Of a stretch of 64,000 nucleotides of DNA, positions 52,967 through 61,083 are shown piece by piece. Each line of letters begins with the position of its first letter. The stretch's first letter is position 1. The notes beneath the pieces are model-generated. The model searched no databases. It was not told the DNA's origin and saw only the letters and a program-made list of their open reading frames with translations. The stretch lies in the NCBI RefSeq assembly GCF_020171785.1, contig NZ_JAIVAE010000003.1, forward strand, positions 186,001 through 250,000. The letters run 5' to 3'. Made by a program: the position numbers and the translations under genes. The DNA comes from Guptibacillus hwajinpoensis (GTDB taxonomy: Bacteria > Bacillota > Bacilli > Bacillales > Guptibacillaceae).

Positions 52967-54237
52967 AAAAGGTGGCCTCCTACGACCAGCGTTACGCCTC
53001 CTTTAATCACAGTATCGACATGATTCATTCCATATTGATAGGAAAGAGTAAGGTAATTCGGTACATCAAAGATTGTGATATCTGCTTTTTTTCCAGCTTC
53101 AAGACTTCCTGTAACATCCGCACAGCCAATTGCATGAGCAGCATTAATCGTTGTCGCAGTTACTACCTCTTCAGGCGTCATCCCCATTTTCAAGCAGCCA
53201 AGATTCATGATAAATGGAAGAGAGAGTGTAGGAGAAGAACCAGGATTTGCATCCGTAGATAGTGCAACACCTACTCCAGCATCTATCATCTTTCTACTTT
53301 GAGCAAAATCAGCCATTAGGAAAAATGCCGTTCCTGGAAGTAAAACACCCATTACACCTGCATCGGCCATATCTTGTATCCCCTGATCTGATGCTCTAAG
53401 AAGATGATCTGCCGAAATTGCGCCTACTTCCGCTGCCAGCTCCGCTCCTGCATAAGGTTCAATCTCATCCGCGTGAATTTTAGGAATGAGTCCGTATTCT
53501 TTACCAGCTTCTAGTATGCGCTTTGATTGATCTGGTGTGAAAACACCCCGTTCACAAAAAACGTCATTAAATGTGGCGAGCTTCCGCTTGGCTACTTCTG
53601 GAATCATTTCAGAAATCACTTTCGATACAAACGTTTCGGGGTTTCTCTTTTCTGATATAGGAATGGCATGAGCGCCCATAAACGTGGAAATGACATCAAT
53701 AGGATGAGATTCATGGAGTTGTTTCGCAACTTCTAATTGTTTTATTTCATGTTCTAACGTGAGACCGTAACCGCTTTTCGCTTCTACTGTTGTCACACCG
53801 TGCAATAAAAATTGGTTCAGACGTTTTCTCGACTGTTCGAACAATTCTTCATAACTTGCTTTTTGTGTCGCACGCGTAGTGGCATGAATGCCGCCACCAG
53901 CTTCCATAATTTCCATATATGTCTTCCCTTGTAACCGCATCGCGTATTCATTTTCTCTCGTACCAGCATGAACAAGGTGCGTATGGGGATCGATTAACCC
54001 TGGAGTTACCACTTTCCCCGCGGCATCAATTTGCTCTGTAAGGGCCACTGAATCTTTGTATTTTGCTACCATTTCGTTCGATGATCCAACTTCAACAATG
54101 ATTCCATCTTCTATATAGACAGCGCCATTTTCAATTAGTCCTATTTTCGACATTTTCTTTTTTAATGCTGGACGGTCCGAGTATCCTGACATTGTGATCA
54201 GCTGTGCAGCATTTTTTATTAATAGTCTTGCAGTCAT
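52963..54237 (-). CDS. hutI: Imidazolonepropionase HutI
   Basis: The 424-residue amidohydrolase opens imidazolone propionate to N-formimidoyl-glutamate, step three. Zinc ligands: DPHTHLVHAGTRENEY (HxH, about 84-99), KIHADEIEPYAGAELAAE (about 246-263) and LSTDANPGSSPTLSLPF (Asp, about 322-338). Length is standard. It follows hutU by 13 bases and overlaps hutG by four. Confidence 0.96.
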   Translation of the reverse strand: MTARLLIKNAAQLITMSGYSDRPALKKKMSKIGLIENGAVYIEDGIIVEVGSSNEMVAKYKDSVALTEQIDAAGKVVTPGLIDPHTHLVHAGTRENEYAMRLQGKTYMEIMEAGGGIHATTRATQKASYEELFEQSRKRLNQFLLHGVTTVEAKSGYGLTLEHEIKQLEVAKQLHESHPIDVISTFMGAHAIPISEKRNPETFVSKVISEMIPEVAKRKLATFNDVFCERGVFTPDQSKRILEAGKEYGLIPKIHADEIEPYAGAELAAEVGAISADHLLRASDQGIQDMADAGVMGVLLPGTAFFLMADFAQSRKMIDAGVGVALSTDANPGSSPTLSLPFIMNLGCLKMGMTPEEVVTATTINAAHAIGCADVTGSLEAGKKADITIFDVPNYLTLSYQYGMNHVDTVIKGGVTLVVGGHLL

Positions 54238-54250
54238 ATCGCTCTACCTC

Positions 54251-55918
54251 CTATTTCTTTCGTAGCATCGGAACATGAATGCCTTTCTCCTCTGCCGTTT
54301 TCTTCGCTAAATCATAGCCTGCGTCAACATGACGAACAACACCCATTCCAGGATCTGTTGTTAAAACACGTTCAATTCGCTGCTCCGCCTCTTTCGTCCC
54401 GTCTGCGACAATAACCATACCTGCGTGGAGCGAATAGCCCATACCAACACCACCGCCATGGTGAACGCTAACCCAACTTGCCCCACCAACACTATTAATC
54501 ATCGCATTTAAAATCGGCCAGTCAGCAACTGCATCACTTCCATCTTTCATTGCTTCGGTCTCTCGATTCGGTGAAGCGACGGAGCCAGAGTCAAGATGAT
54601 CACGCCCGATCACAATCGGAGCACTTAATTCACCTTTTGCGACCATGTTATTAATGATTTTCCCAAATTTCGCACGTTCTCCGTACCCAAGCCAACAAAT
54701 TCGAGAAGGAAGTCCTTGAAAACGAATTTTCTCTCGCGCCATACGAATCCAATGACATAGGTGTTCGTTGTCACTAAACTCATTTAATATCACTTCATCT
54801 GTTTTATAAATATCTTTTGGGTCTCCAGATAAGGCTACCCAACGAAAAGGGCCCTTCCCTTCGCAAAACTGCGGTCGGATATAAGCCGGTACAAATCCCG
54901 GGAAATCAAATGCGTGTTCAACGCCTTCGTCTTTCGCAACCTGGCGAATGTTATTTCCGTAATCGAATGTTACAGATCCATGCTTCTGCATCTCAAGCAT
55001 GGCCTGAACGTGCAAGGCGATACTTCGTTTTGCTAATTTACTATACTGATCTGGACTCTCTTTTCGGAGTTTCTCTGCAGCTCTTATTTCTAGGTTTATA
55101 GGATAATAGCCGTTTAAAGGGTCATGAGCAGAAGTTTGATCCGTTAAAATGTCAGGGATAAACTGATGATCGATCATTTTAGGTAAAATTTCTGCCGCAT
55201 TCCCTAGTAAACCAATGGAAAGAGCTTCTCCTTTATTTCGAGCTTTCTTTGCCAACTCAATTGCATGCTCAAGACTAGCAGTTGACGTATCAAGATACTT
55301 TGTATCGATTCGACGTTGAATCCGTTTAGCATCCATTTCGATTGCAATACAAACGCCTCCGTTAAGAGTGACGGCAAGTGGTTGCGCCCCGCCCATTCCG
55401 CCTAAGCCTGCTGTTAACGTAATGGTATTGCTTAAACTACCATTAAAATGCTGCTTCCCACATTCAGCAAATGTCTCATACGTTCCCTGTACAATCCCTT
55501 GACTGCCAATGTAAATCCAGCTCCCAGCTGTCATTTGTCCATACATCATCAACCCTTTACGGTCGAGTTCATGAAAGTGGTCCCAATTTGCCCAGGCAGG
55601 CACCAAATTTGAATTAGCGATCAGTACTTTAGGCGCATCCTTGTGAGTCTTAAAAACAGCTACTGGCTTGCCAGATTGGATCAAAAGTGTTTCATCATCC
55701 TCTAGTTCCTTAAGTGAACGAACAATCGCTTCATAGCACTCCCAATTCCTCGCCGCTTTCCCGATTCCACCGTAGACTACGAGATCCTCTGGATTCTCAG
55801 CGACGTCAGGATGCAAATTATTATTGAGCATTCGTAAAGCAGCTTCCTGAATCCATCCTTTTGTGTGGAGAACTGTGCCTCGATACTGCTCTACTTTGGT
55901 TGCTTTTGTATCCGCCAT
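54251..55918 (-). CDS. hutU: Urocanate hydratase HutU
   Basis: The 555-residue NAD-containing enzyme adds water to urocanate to give imidazolone propionate, step two. NAD-binding part: [36 protein letters not shown] (about 165-190); the conserved Cys is in [18 protein letters not shown] (about 396-413) and the end has [20 protein letters not shown]. Start ATG 55918 with AAAGGGTG upstream; GTG 55927 overlaps that site. It heads the hutUIG unit, with a promoter near 56050-56080. Confidence 0.96.
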   Translation of the reverse strand: MADTKATKVEQYRGTVLHTKGWIQEAALRMLNNNLHPDVAENPEDLVVYGGIGKAARNWECYEAIVRSLKELEDDETLLIQSGKPVAVFKTHKDAPKVLIANSNLVPAWANWDHFHELDRKGLMMYGQMTAGSWIYIGSQGIVQGTYETFAECGKQHFNGSLSNTITLTAGLGGMGGAQPLAVTLNGGVCIAIEMDAKRIQRRIDTKYLDTSTASLEHAIELAKKARNKGEALSIGLLGNAAEILPKMIDHQFIPDILTDQTSAHDPLNGYYPINLEIRAAEKLRKESPDQYSKLAKRSIALHVQAMLEMQKHGSVTFDYGNNIRQVAKDEGVEHAFDFPGFVPAYIRPQFCEGKGPFRWVALSGDPKDIYKTDEVILNEFSDNEHLCHWIRMAREKIRFQGLPSRICWLGYGERAKFGKIINNMVAKGELSAPIVIGRDHLDSGSVASPNRETEAMKDGSDAVADWPILNAMINSVGGASWVSVHHGGGVGMGYSLHAGMVIVADGTKEAEQRIERVLTTDPGMGVVRHVDAGYDLAKKTAEEKGIHVPMLRKK

Positions 55919-55927
55919 CTTCGTCAC

Positions 55928-56314
55928 CCTTTCAGAATCATTTCCTAATAAAAGCGTAGCACCTGATGCAGAAGTGATATAGATAACCAGATTTTGATTA
56001 ATAGGAAATACTTTATAAACAAGAAGACCATTTCGATAAACAACAAATAATTTATAGTATTTTTTTTAGAAAAGTCAATTAAACTATTTATCTCTTATGA
56101 TTTAAGATAGCGAATCGTGGGTAATATCAATGAGTGATCTTTAAAGGAAAAATCATACTCTATGTAAGCTCATGACCTGATTAAATTGCGATGATTTTCT
56201 TAAACAGCAATCCTTGATAAATCCATAGAAAATTTGGTGTTAATTATGATGGAATAATGGGAAGAGTATAGATGGTTGCATGATGAAGTTTAGAATTAAA
56301 AGGAGTGGAAAAAC
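55928..56314. other. Divergent gap between hutU and the aldolase gene
   Basis: About 390 AT-rich bases holding the hutU promoter and the aldolase promoter. No cre, CodY-box, antiterminator stem or small ORF of note was seen, in contrast to the hutP side. Confidence 0.5.
56051..56078 (-). promoter_or_regulatory. Probable sigma-A promoter of hutUIG
   Basis: On the minus strand TTGACT (56073-56078), 16-base spacer, TATAAA (56051-56056), about 130 bases before hutU. Confidence 0.55.
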
Positions 56315-57205
56315 ATGAACAACAATCAATTCGACAAAATCAAGAATGGAACAGGATTTATTGCAGCGCTTGATCAGAGTGGTGGAAGTACACCTAAGGC
56401 CTTAGCAGAATACGGTGTTCCTGAAGATTCCTACTCTAATGAAGACGAAATGTTTGATCGTGTTCATCAGATGCGAACAAGAATCATTACATCACCTGCT
56501 TTCAGTGGAGAGAAAATTCTTGGCGCTATCCTATTTGAACAAACGATGGATCGTGAAATCGAAGGCAAGTATACAGCTGACTATCTTGCAGATAAGGGGA
56601 TTGTCCCTTTCCTAAAAGTAGACAAAGGACTAGCCGAACAAGAAAATGGCGTTCAGCTTATGAAACCAATTCATGATTTAGATGAAACGCTTGGTCGCGC
56701 AAGTGAACGTAAAATTTTCGGTACGAAAATGCGCTCTGTGATTCATGAACCAAACGAAAGCAGTATCAAGGCAGTTGTTGAACAGCAGTTTGACATCGGA
56801 AAGCGAATTCTTGCCGCTGACCTAATGCCAATTATTGAACCAGAAGTAAACATCCACAGTGAAGACAAAGAGAAATCAGAAGAAATTTTACGTGAAGAAA
56901 TCCTAAAACAGCTTAATGATTTGTCAGACGATCAAAATGTGATGCTTAAACTTTCAATTCCTACAAGAGCGAATGCGTATAAACAATTAATTGAGCATCC
57001 TCGTGTGTTACGTGTTGTTGCGCTATCTGGAGGATATTCACGTGATGAAGCGAACGAAAAGTTAAAAGAAAACGATGGTCTTATTGCCAGCTTCTCTAGA
57101 GCACTTGCTGCTGATTTAAATGCGAATCAGTCTGAACAAGAATTTAACGATGCTCTACAGAGCGCAGTGGACTCTATTTACGACGCTTCCGTAAATAAAA
57201 AATAA
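56315..57205 (+). CDS. fda: Fructose-bisphosphate aldolase, class I
   Basis: The 296-residue class I aldolase forms a Schiff base with lysine and splits fructose 1,6-bisphosphate. Family blocks: [21 protein letters not shown] (about 14-34), [54 protein letters not shown] and VMLKLSIP with the active Lys (about 206-213). It matches the bacterial class I form (Fda/FbaB-like of Gram-positives), not the zinc class II enzyme. ATG 56315 with AGGAGTGG upstream. Single gene with strong terminator. Confidence 0.94.
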   Translation: MNNNQFDKIKNGTGFIAALDQSGGSTPKALAEYGVPEDSYSNEDEMFDRVHQMRTRIITSPAFSGEKILGAILFEQTMDREIEGKYTADYLADKGIVPFLKVDKGLAEQENGVQLMKPIHDLDETLGRASERKIFGTKMRSVIHEPNESSIKAVVEQQFDIGKRILAADLMPIIEPEVNIHSEDKEKSEEILREEILKQLNDLSDDQNVMLKLSIPTRANAYKQLIEHPRVLRVVALSGGYSRDEANEKLKENDGLIASFSRALAADLNANQSEQEFNDALQSAVDSIYDASVNKK

Positions 57206-57218
57206 TAAGCGCTAAATG

Positions 57219-57257
57219 GAATGGGTGAGGATACAACAAGGTATCCTCACCCATTCT
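57219..57257. terminator. Bidirectional terminator
   Basis: GAATGGGTGAGGATAC and GTATCCTCACCCATTC (57219-57256) form a perfect 16-bp stem with a six-base loop, between convergent genes. Confidence 0.95.
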
Positions 57258-57263
57258 TCATAT

Positions 57264-58727
57264 TCACTTGCCCACTTTTCGATATTCGCCAGGTGTTTTG
57301 CCAGTGAATTCTTTAAAAACCCGGCTAAAGTAATTCGGGCTCTTGAAACCTACATGACTTGCAATGGACTGAACGGATTCTTTTGTTGAGATGAGAAGCT
57401 CTTTTGCTTTGTAGATACGTGTCGTATTTAGTATTTCACGAAACGATTGACCATAATTTTGAGTTAATGTGTGACTTAAGTAAGCTGGATTACGAAGCAC
57501 ATGATCCGCTACTTCATTCAAGGTAAGAGCGGAATCATGATAATGATCATCAATGTATGTTAAGGTTTCTTCGATGACATTTCTTTTTAAAGTAGGACGA
57601 GCGTCAACTGAATCATGTAGAAGATTCGTAAGAAATAGGATTAAATCTTGAACGATGCGATAAAGAATAGGACTATATAAAATCGATTCAAATACCTCTT
57701 TATATAAGGCTTCACTTCGCTGATCGGTCATTCCTTTACGAATCATAAATCGTCTGATTTGAGCAAGGATACTCGTTAAACGCGTTCGCAAAAGACCCGG
57801 CTCTGGATAAGGAGATGCCATGCCATAAAAGTGCTCGTACATCCACTTTTTCAATTCTTCGATTCGACTTTCCTCAAGCATAGTAACCCAATGACGCTGT
57901 TCTGTTAACGTTAGAAATGGGTCGATATCATGCCACTCCTCGTCTTGATTAGAATGAAGAACTTGTTGATAGCCAGTAAAAAAAGATATTTCCATCACCT
58001 TTTGTAATTTCATATAAATTTGATGCAAGGAATGGTCGGTCATTCCTTGATGCACTGCTATGACAATAGACCCTCCATTCATCTGTTCCCATTCACGCAA
58101 AAACCTTTGCGCCTGATGAATAGGTTCATGTATCAGTTGGTCAAAAACAAGGACAATTCGATCCGTTGTTGAGAAAACATGTGGCGTAGATGAAAAGTTA
58201 AACTGGTCAATAAATTGGCGTAACTCACTGAGGAAGATTCTTTCCTCCGTTTTCAATAAGTAAACCGGAGCGCGATAGGTCAATTGATCATCAATAAACA
58301 AGGAGTTATACCATAGTGTTTCGTGTAACTTTTCCCCTTTCTCTCTCCTTTTAAAATCCGCAACATTCCGAAAGGCTTTCTGTAAAGAGGTTTTTATTTC
58401 TAAGGGTGATAGCGGTTTCACGATCAAGTCTAAGGCGCCGATTTCAATCGCTTCAGTGGCTTTTTCAAAAGTTGGCTCAGCTGTTACTGCAATCACTTCT
58501 GTAGTATAACGATCAATAAACGTTTTCATAAGATTCCATTTATCCCGAGGGATCATGTCCAATTCAATGAAAAGGATATCAGGTAATTCTTTTTCCAAAA
58601 TCATCATAACCTCTGTCAACTGATTAACCGTTTCCACTGATGAAATAGGAAATGAATACTTTGAGATTAACCATTTCATTCCGATTAACTCCTGGGAATT
58701 ACGATCTCCAACCACTAGTTTGTACAT
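57264..58727 (-). CDS. Response regulator with AraC-type DNA-binding domain
   Basis: The 487-residue regulator has an N-terminal receiver-like domain (about 1-118), a long middle region of about 260 residues and a C-terminal AraC pair of HTH motifs (about 385-487): SALTLNEVADHVLRNPAYLSHTLTQNYGQSFREIL and SVQSIASHVGFKSPNYFSRVFKEFTGKTPGEYRK. It is of the YesN type. In the receiver the Thr (AVTAEP) and Lys (IVKPLS) are present but the usual phosphoacceptor stretch reads LFIELDMIPRDKW, with Leu at the position expected for Asp. No histidine kinase gene lies in the window. Target genes are unknown. Confidence 0.88.
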   Translation of the reverse strand: MYKLVVGDRNSQELIGMKWLISKYSFPISSVETVNQLTEVMMILEKELPDILFIELDMIPRDKWNLMKTFIDRYTTEVIAVTAEPTFEKATEAIEIGALDLIVKPLSPLEIKTSLQKAFRNVADFKRREKGEKLHETLWYNSLFIDDQLTYRAPVYLLKTEERIFLSELRQFIDQFNFSSTPHVFSTTDRIVLVFDQLIHEPIHQAQRFLREWEQMNGGSIVIAVHQGMTDHSLHQIYMKLQKVMEISFFTGYQQVLHSNQDEEWHDIDPFLTLTEQRHWVTMLEESRIEELKKWMYEHFYGMASPYPEPGLLRTRLTSILAQIRRFMIRKGMTDQRSEALYKEVFESILYSPILYRIVQDLILFLTNLLHDSVDARPTLKRNVIEETLTYIDDHYHDSALTLNEVADHVLRNPAYLSHTLTQNYGQSFREILNTTRIYKAKELLISTKESVQSIASHVGFKSPNYFSRVFKEFTGKTPGEYRKVGK

Positions 58728-58867
58728 AAGTCATTTGCCCCTGCTTCCTTATTGCATTTTCGTTCACGCAGAAGAGATTCTTTAGTTTCCTCCTCTATCC
58801 ACTTTTATTTTGTCAAAACAGATCAGAAACCTCAACATTTTTCCTTCCGTTCATTTACGTACCTAAA

Positions 58868-58904
58868 CAAAAAAAGGACTTGCTTTCAGCAATGATCCTT
58901 TTCT
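58868..58904 (-). terminator. Terminator after the 182-residue paralogue
   Basis: AAAAGGA-TTGCT pairs with AGCAA-TCCTTTT around TTC; on the minus strand it follows the 58907 stop with a T run. Confidence 0.75.
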
Positions 58905-58906
58905 CG

Positions 58907-59455
58907 TTAGCGAGTCTTCTCTCCATTACCAAGGACAGCTGTAACACCCCAAACCTTATCGTATGCCCCATATCCATTTAATCCAATATCGAGGTCATGG
59001 AAATAACGATGAAGTTTTTGAACATCTCGTGTAGTGCCATGTTCAATATAGTGTAAGGCAATGAATTTAATGTCCTGTAGGTCCTGATTGAGCTTGTCAT
59101 TTTCCTCTTTGGAATAAGTATTAATGACTGACACTAATTCAATCGCTTTATCAGTTTGATCCGTATGATTGAGCTTTGATATTTCACCAAATCCAGTCGT
59201 TTGATTGTAATACGCATGTGTCGAAGCAACAAAAGCATTTATATTGTCATATGTGAGATCATTCGAAATTGCTGACGCAATTTGTTCCATCTCCTCATCT
59301 CCATAATCTGGTCGATTCTCTATGGGAGAGGCAATCCATTCCTTACTAACAGAGAGAGCGCGTTCGTTGATTGAAAAAAGGACATAGATTGTAATGGCAA
59401 GACTCGCTATCGTCGCTAGACCAAGCAAAACGAATTTTGCTTTGGTAGTAATCAA
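58907..59455 (-). CDS. Single-pass membrane protein, paralogue A of the 59570 protein
   Basis: The protein of 182 residues has one N-terminal hydrophobic helix (FVLLGLATIASLAITIYVLF, about 8-27) and an outer helical domain. The domain has HAYYNQTTGFGEISKL, LQDIKFIALHYIE and LHRYFHDLDIGLNGYGAYDKVWGVT; the same pattern HAFYNRTTGYG, LHRYFHDLDKALNNYDH, FGVT occurs in the next gene. The start is probably TTG 59455, seven bases after GGGAGG; the longer frame overlaps that site. Function unknown. A 14-bp stem-loop separates it from its paralogue. Confidence 0.75.
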   Translation of the reverse strand: MITTKAKFVLLGLATIASLAITIYVLFSINERALSVSKEWIASPIENRPDYGDEEMEQIASAISNDLTYDNINAFVASTHAYYNQTTGFGEISKLNHTDQTDKAIELVSVINTYSKEENDKLNQDLQDIKFIALHYIEHGTTRDVQKLHRYFHDLDIGLNGYGAYDKVWGVTAVLGNGEKTR

Positions 59456-59501
59456 AACATCGCCTCCCTTCTTATATTGATAGAAACGTTGTCTTAACGC
59501 C

Positions 59502-59541
59502 ACAAAAGCGATATCTCATCTCTGAATGATATCGCTTTTGT
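59502..59541 (-). terminator. Perfect stem-loop between the two paralogues
   Basis: ACAAAAGCGATATC (59502-59515) pairs perfectly with GATATCGCTTTTGT (59528-59541), 12-base loop. On the minus strand a short T run follows; it may reduce transcription of paralogue A or protect the upstream mRNA. Confidence 0.7.
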
Positions 59542-59569
59542 TTATACATAATCAGAGAAGCTCCTCATC

Positions 59570-60058
59570 TTAATCATCCCCAAAGGTGTCGGTTACTCCG
59601 AACGTATCCTCATGATCATAGTTGTTCAGAGCTTTGTCGAGATCATGAAAGTACCGATGTAGTGCTCGTACCTCAGTTGTTGTAAGGGTTTGACTAGAAA
59701 GTTCCTTTATGGACATTAAGTCTTTTTTTAGGTCTTCATGAGCTACCCCGTTGTCTAAAAATACATCAATATAGGCTACGGAAGCAGTGGCTTGACGCTC
59801 CTGTGCTTCTAAATCCATAGGACGGTCAATCATCCCGTAGCCCGTTGTTCGATTGTAAAAAGCATGAAAATCCGCAACGAATTCTTCTACTTGCTCATAT
59901 TCTGCCGGGAAAGAAGCGGCAGATACTTGATACTCATTCTCCTTAATCTTCGTCCCATTTACCTCGGTGTGAAGTGAGAAAATATAAATATAGAGAGCCG
60001 CGAATGTTGCAGCAACGAGGAGACTGATTATGGAAAACATCACTTTCGCTTGATCCAT
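59570..60058 (-). CDS. Single-pass membrane protein, paralogue B
   Basis: The protein of 162 residues has an N-terminal hydrophobic helix (VMFSIISLLVAATFAALYIYIFSL, about 6-29) and a helical domain with FVADFHAFYNRTTGYGMIDRP, LTTTEVRALHRYFHDLDKALNNY and the end FGVTDTFGDD. It is clearly related to the 58907 protein. Start ATG 60058 has GGGGGAAG seven bases upstream; the ATG five codons earlier overlaps this site. It lies 40 bases after the HTH/coiled-coil gene, in one operon. Function unknown; the conserved HxFYNxTTGxG and LHRYFHDLD blocks may form a binding surface. Confidence 0.78.
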   Translation of the reverse strand: MDQAKVMFSIISLLVAATFAALYIYIFSLHTEVNGTKIKENEYQVSAASFPAEYEQVEEFVADFHAFYNRTTGYGMIDRPMDLEAQERQATASVAYIDVFLDNGVAHEDLKKDLMSIKELSSQTLTTTEVRALHRYFHDLDKALNNYDHEDTFGVTDTFGDD

Positions 60059-60098
60059 TTCATCTTCCCCCATTCGAATTTCTCTCTACTCTAATTCT

Positions 60099-60791
60099 TT
60101 ACTTCGCAAAACCGAAAATATTTTTGATTTTTGTAACGCCCCACTTCGGATCATGTGCTCTGCTTTCGTCCCGGAAACGATCCTGCACAACAGCCATTAG
60201 TCTTTCTTCTCGCGCAGACATTTGTTCATCAGCAATTTGTCTTTCTTTTGTTACTTCAAATTGATAGAATTCACGTTCATCGACTGAGACATCAGCTAAG
60301 TGATCGATTTTCTTACCAATCGCATTTAATTCCATTTGGTTAATGGATGCGTGCGCGTCTGAAGCAGTGGCGATTTCTTCATGAACAATTTCATGAACTT
60401 GATGAACGATATCTTTTTCTAAGCGCTTTACGGTTTCATCCATACTAAGAAGTTTTTTTACTTCTGCTGATTCTACAAAAGAAACGATTTTAGATAAGGA
60501 AGTCTGGATATCTACCTGATCAATAGGCTCGCTAGGCGGCGTTTTTTCTGCTTCCTTACCTTGTAGTTCTAACGTATTAATAATGACTTCATCAGCAGCA
60601 TGACTTTCTTTCATGTTTTTAATTAATTGAAGGACTTCAATATCGCCAATTGTATACGTACGGGCATTGTTTTCATCGCGTGGAATCGTTAGAAATGGCG
60701 CAAACTGTTCTTCCCATAATTTCAATGTATGACGAGACACATTCAACATGGAAGCTACCCTAGAAATCATCATTGTATTATTCATCTTCAT
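60099..60791 (-). CDS. MerR/RacA-like HTH protein with coiled coil
   Basis: The protein of 230 residues has an N-terminal MerR-type winged helix: MMISRVASMLNVSRHTLKLWEEQFAPFLTIPRDENNARTYTIGDIEVLQLI (about 7-58), then a linker, a long charged helical part (about 90-205) likely to form a coiled coil, and a basic, amphipathic end (PKWGVTKIKNIFGFAK). The layout is like RacA of Bacillus, which anchors chromosome origins at the pole, but sequence identity to RacA cannot be judged. The WGVT at the end is shared with the two downstream membrane proteins. GGGGAGGA lies upstream; ATG 60791 or 60785 are both possible starts. Confidence 0.78.
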   Translation of the reverse strand: MKMNNTMMISRVASMLNVSRHTLKLWEEQFAPFLTIPRDENNARTYTIGDIEVLQLIKNMKESHAADEVIINTLELQGKEAEKTPPSEPIDQVDIQTSLSKIVSFVESAEVKKLLSMDETVKRLEKDIVHQVHEIVHEEIATASDAHASINQMELNAIGKKIDHLADVSVDEREFYQFEVTKERQIADEQMSAREERLMAVVQDRFRDESRAHDPKWGVTKIKNIFGFAK

Positions 60792-61019
60792 CATTCCTCC
60801 CCGTTGATTTAATAAAGTTATTCCATGCCTATCTATCTATTTTCCTGCAAGGTGACAAAGGTTCTTAAAAACAGTCAGAGACTCTTAGGAAATAGCGTTA
60901 ATCTACAAAAGCGCTCGTTTGTTGTAATGTTTTGAAATGGATTATTCACTTTTCTCGAAATATGACGTGATCTAATCCAGCAGACTACTTGGTCTATTAG
61001 GAGGCATTCCCAACATTTC

Positions 61020-61033
61020 AGAAAGCGCTATCA
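61020..61033. promoter_or_regulatory. cre-like site before the penicillin acylase gene
   Basis: AGAAAGCGCTATCA differs from the cre consensus TGWNANCGNTNWCA only at the first base; 50 bases upstream of the start codon. Confidence 0.5.
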
Positions 61034-61083
61034 TCACGATGTATTATGGTAATATATAGATAAAATGAAATGGGAGGGAAGTT

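Noticed and set aside
55928-56314. T-box, riboswitch or second HutP stem upstream of hutU
   Set aside because: No long stem with T run, NAG triplets or conserved riboswitch core was found there.
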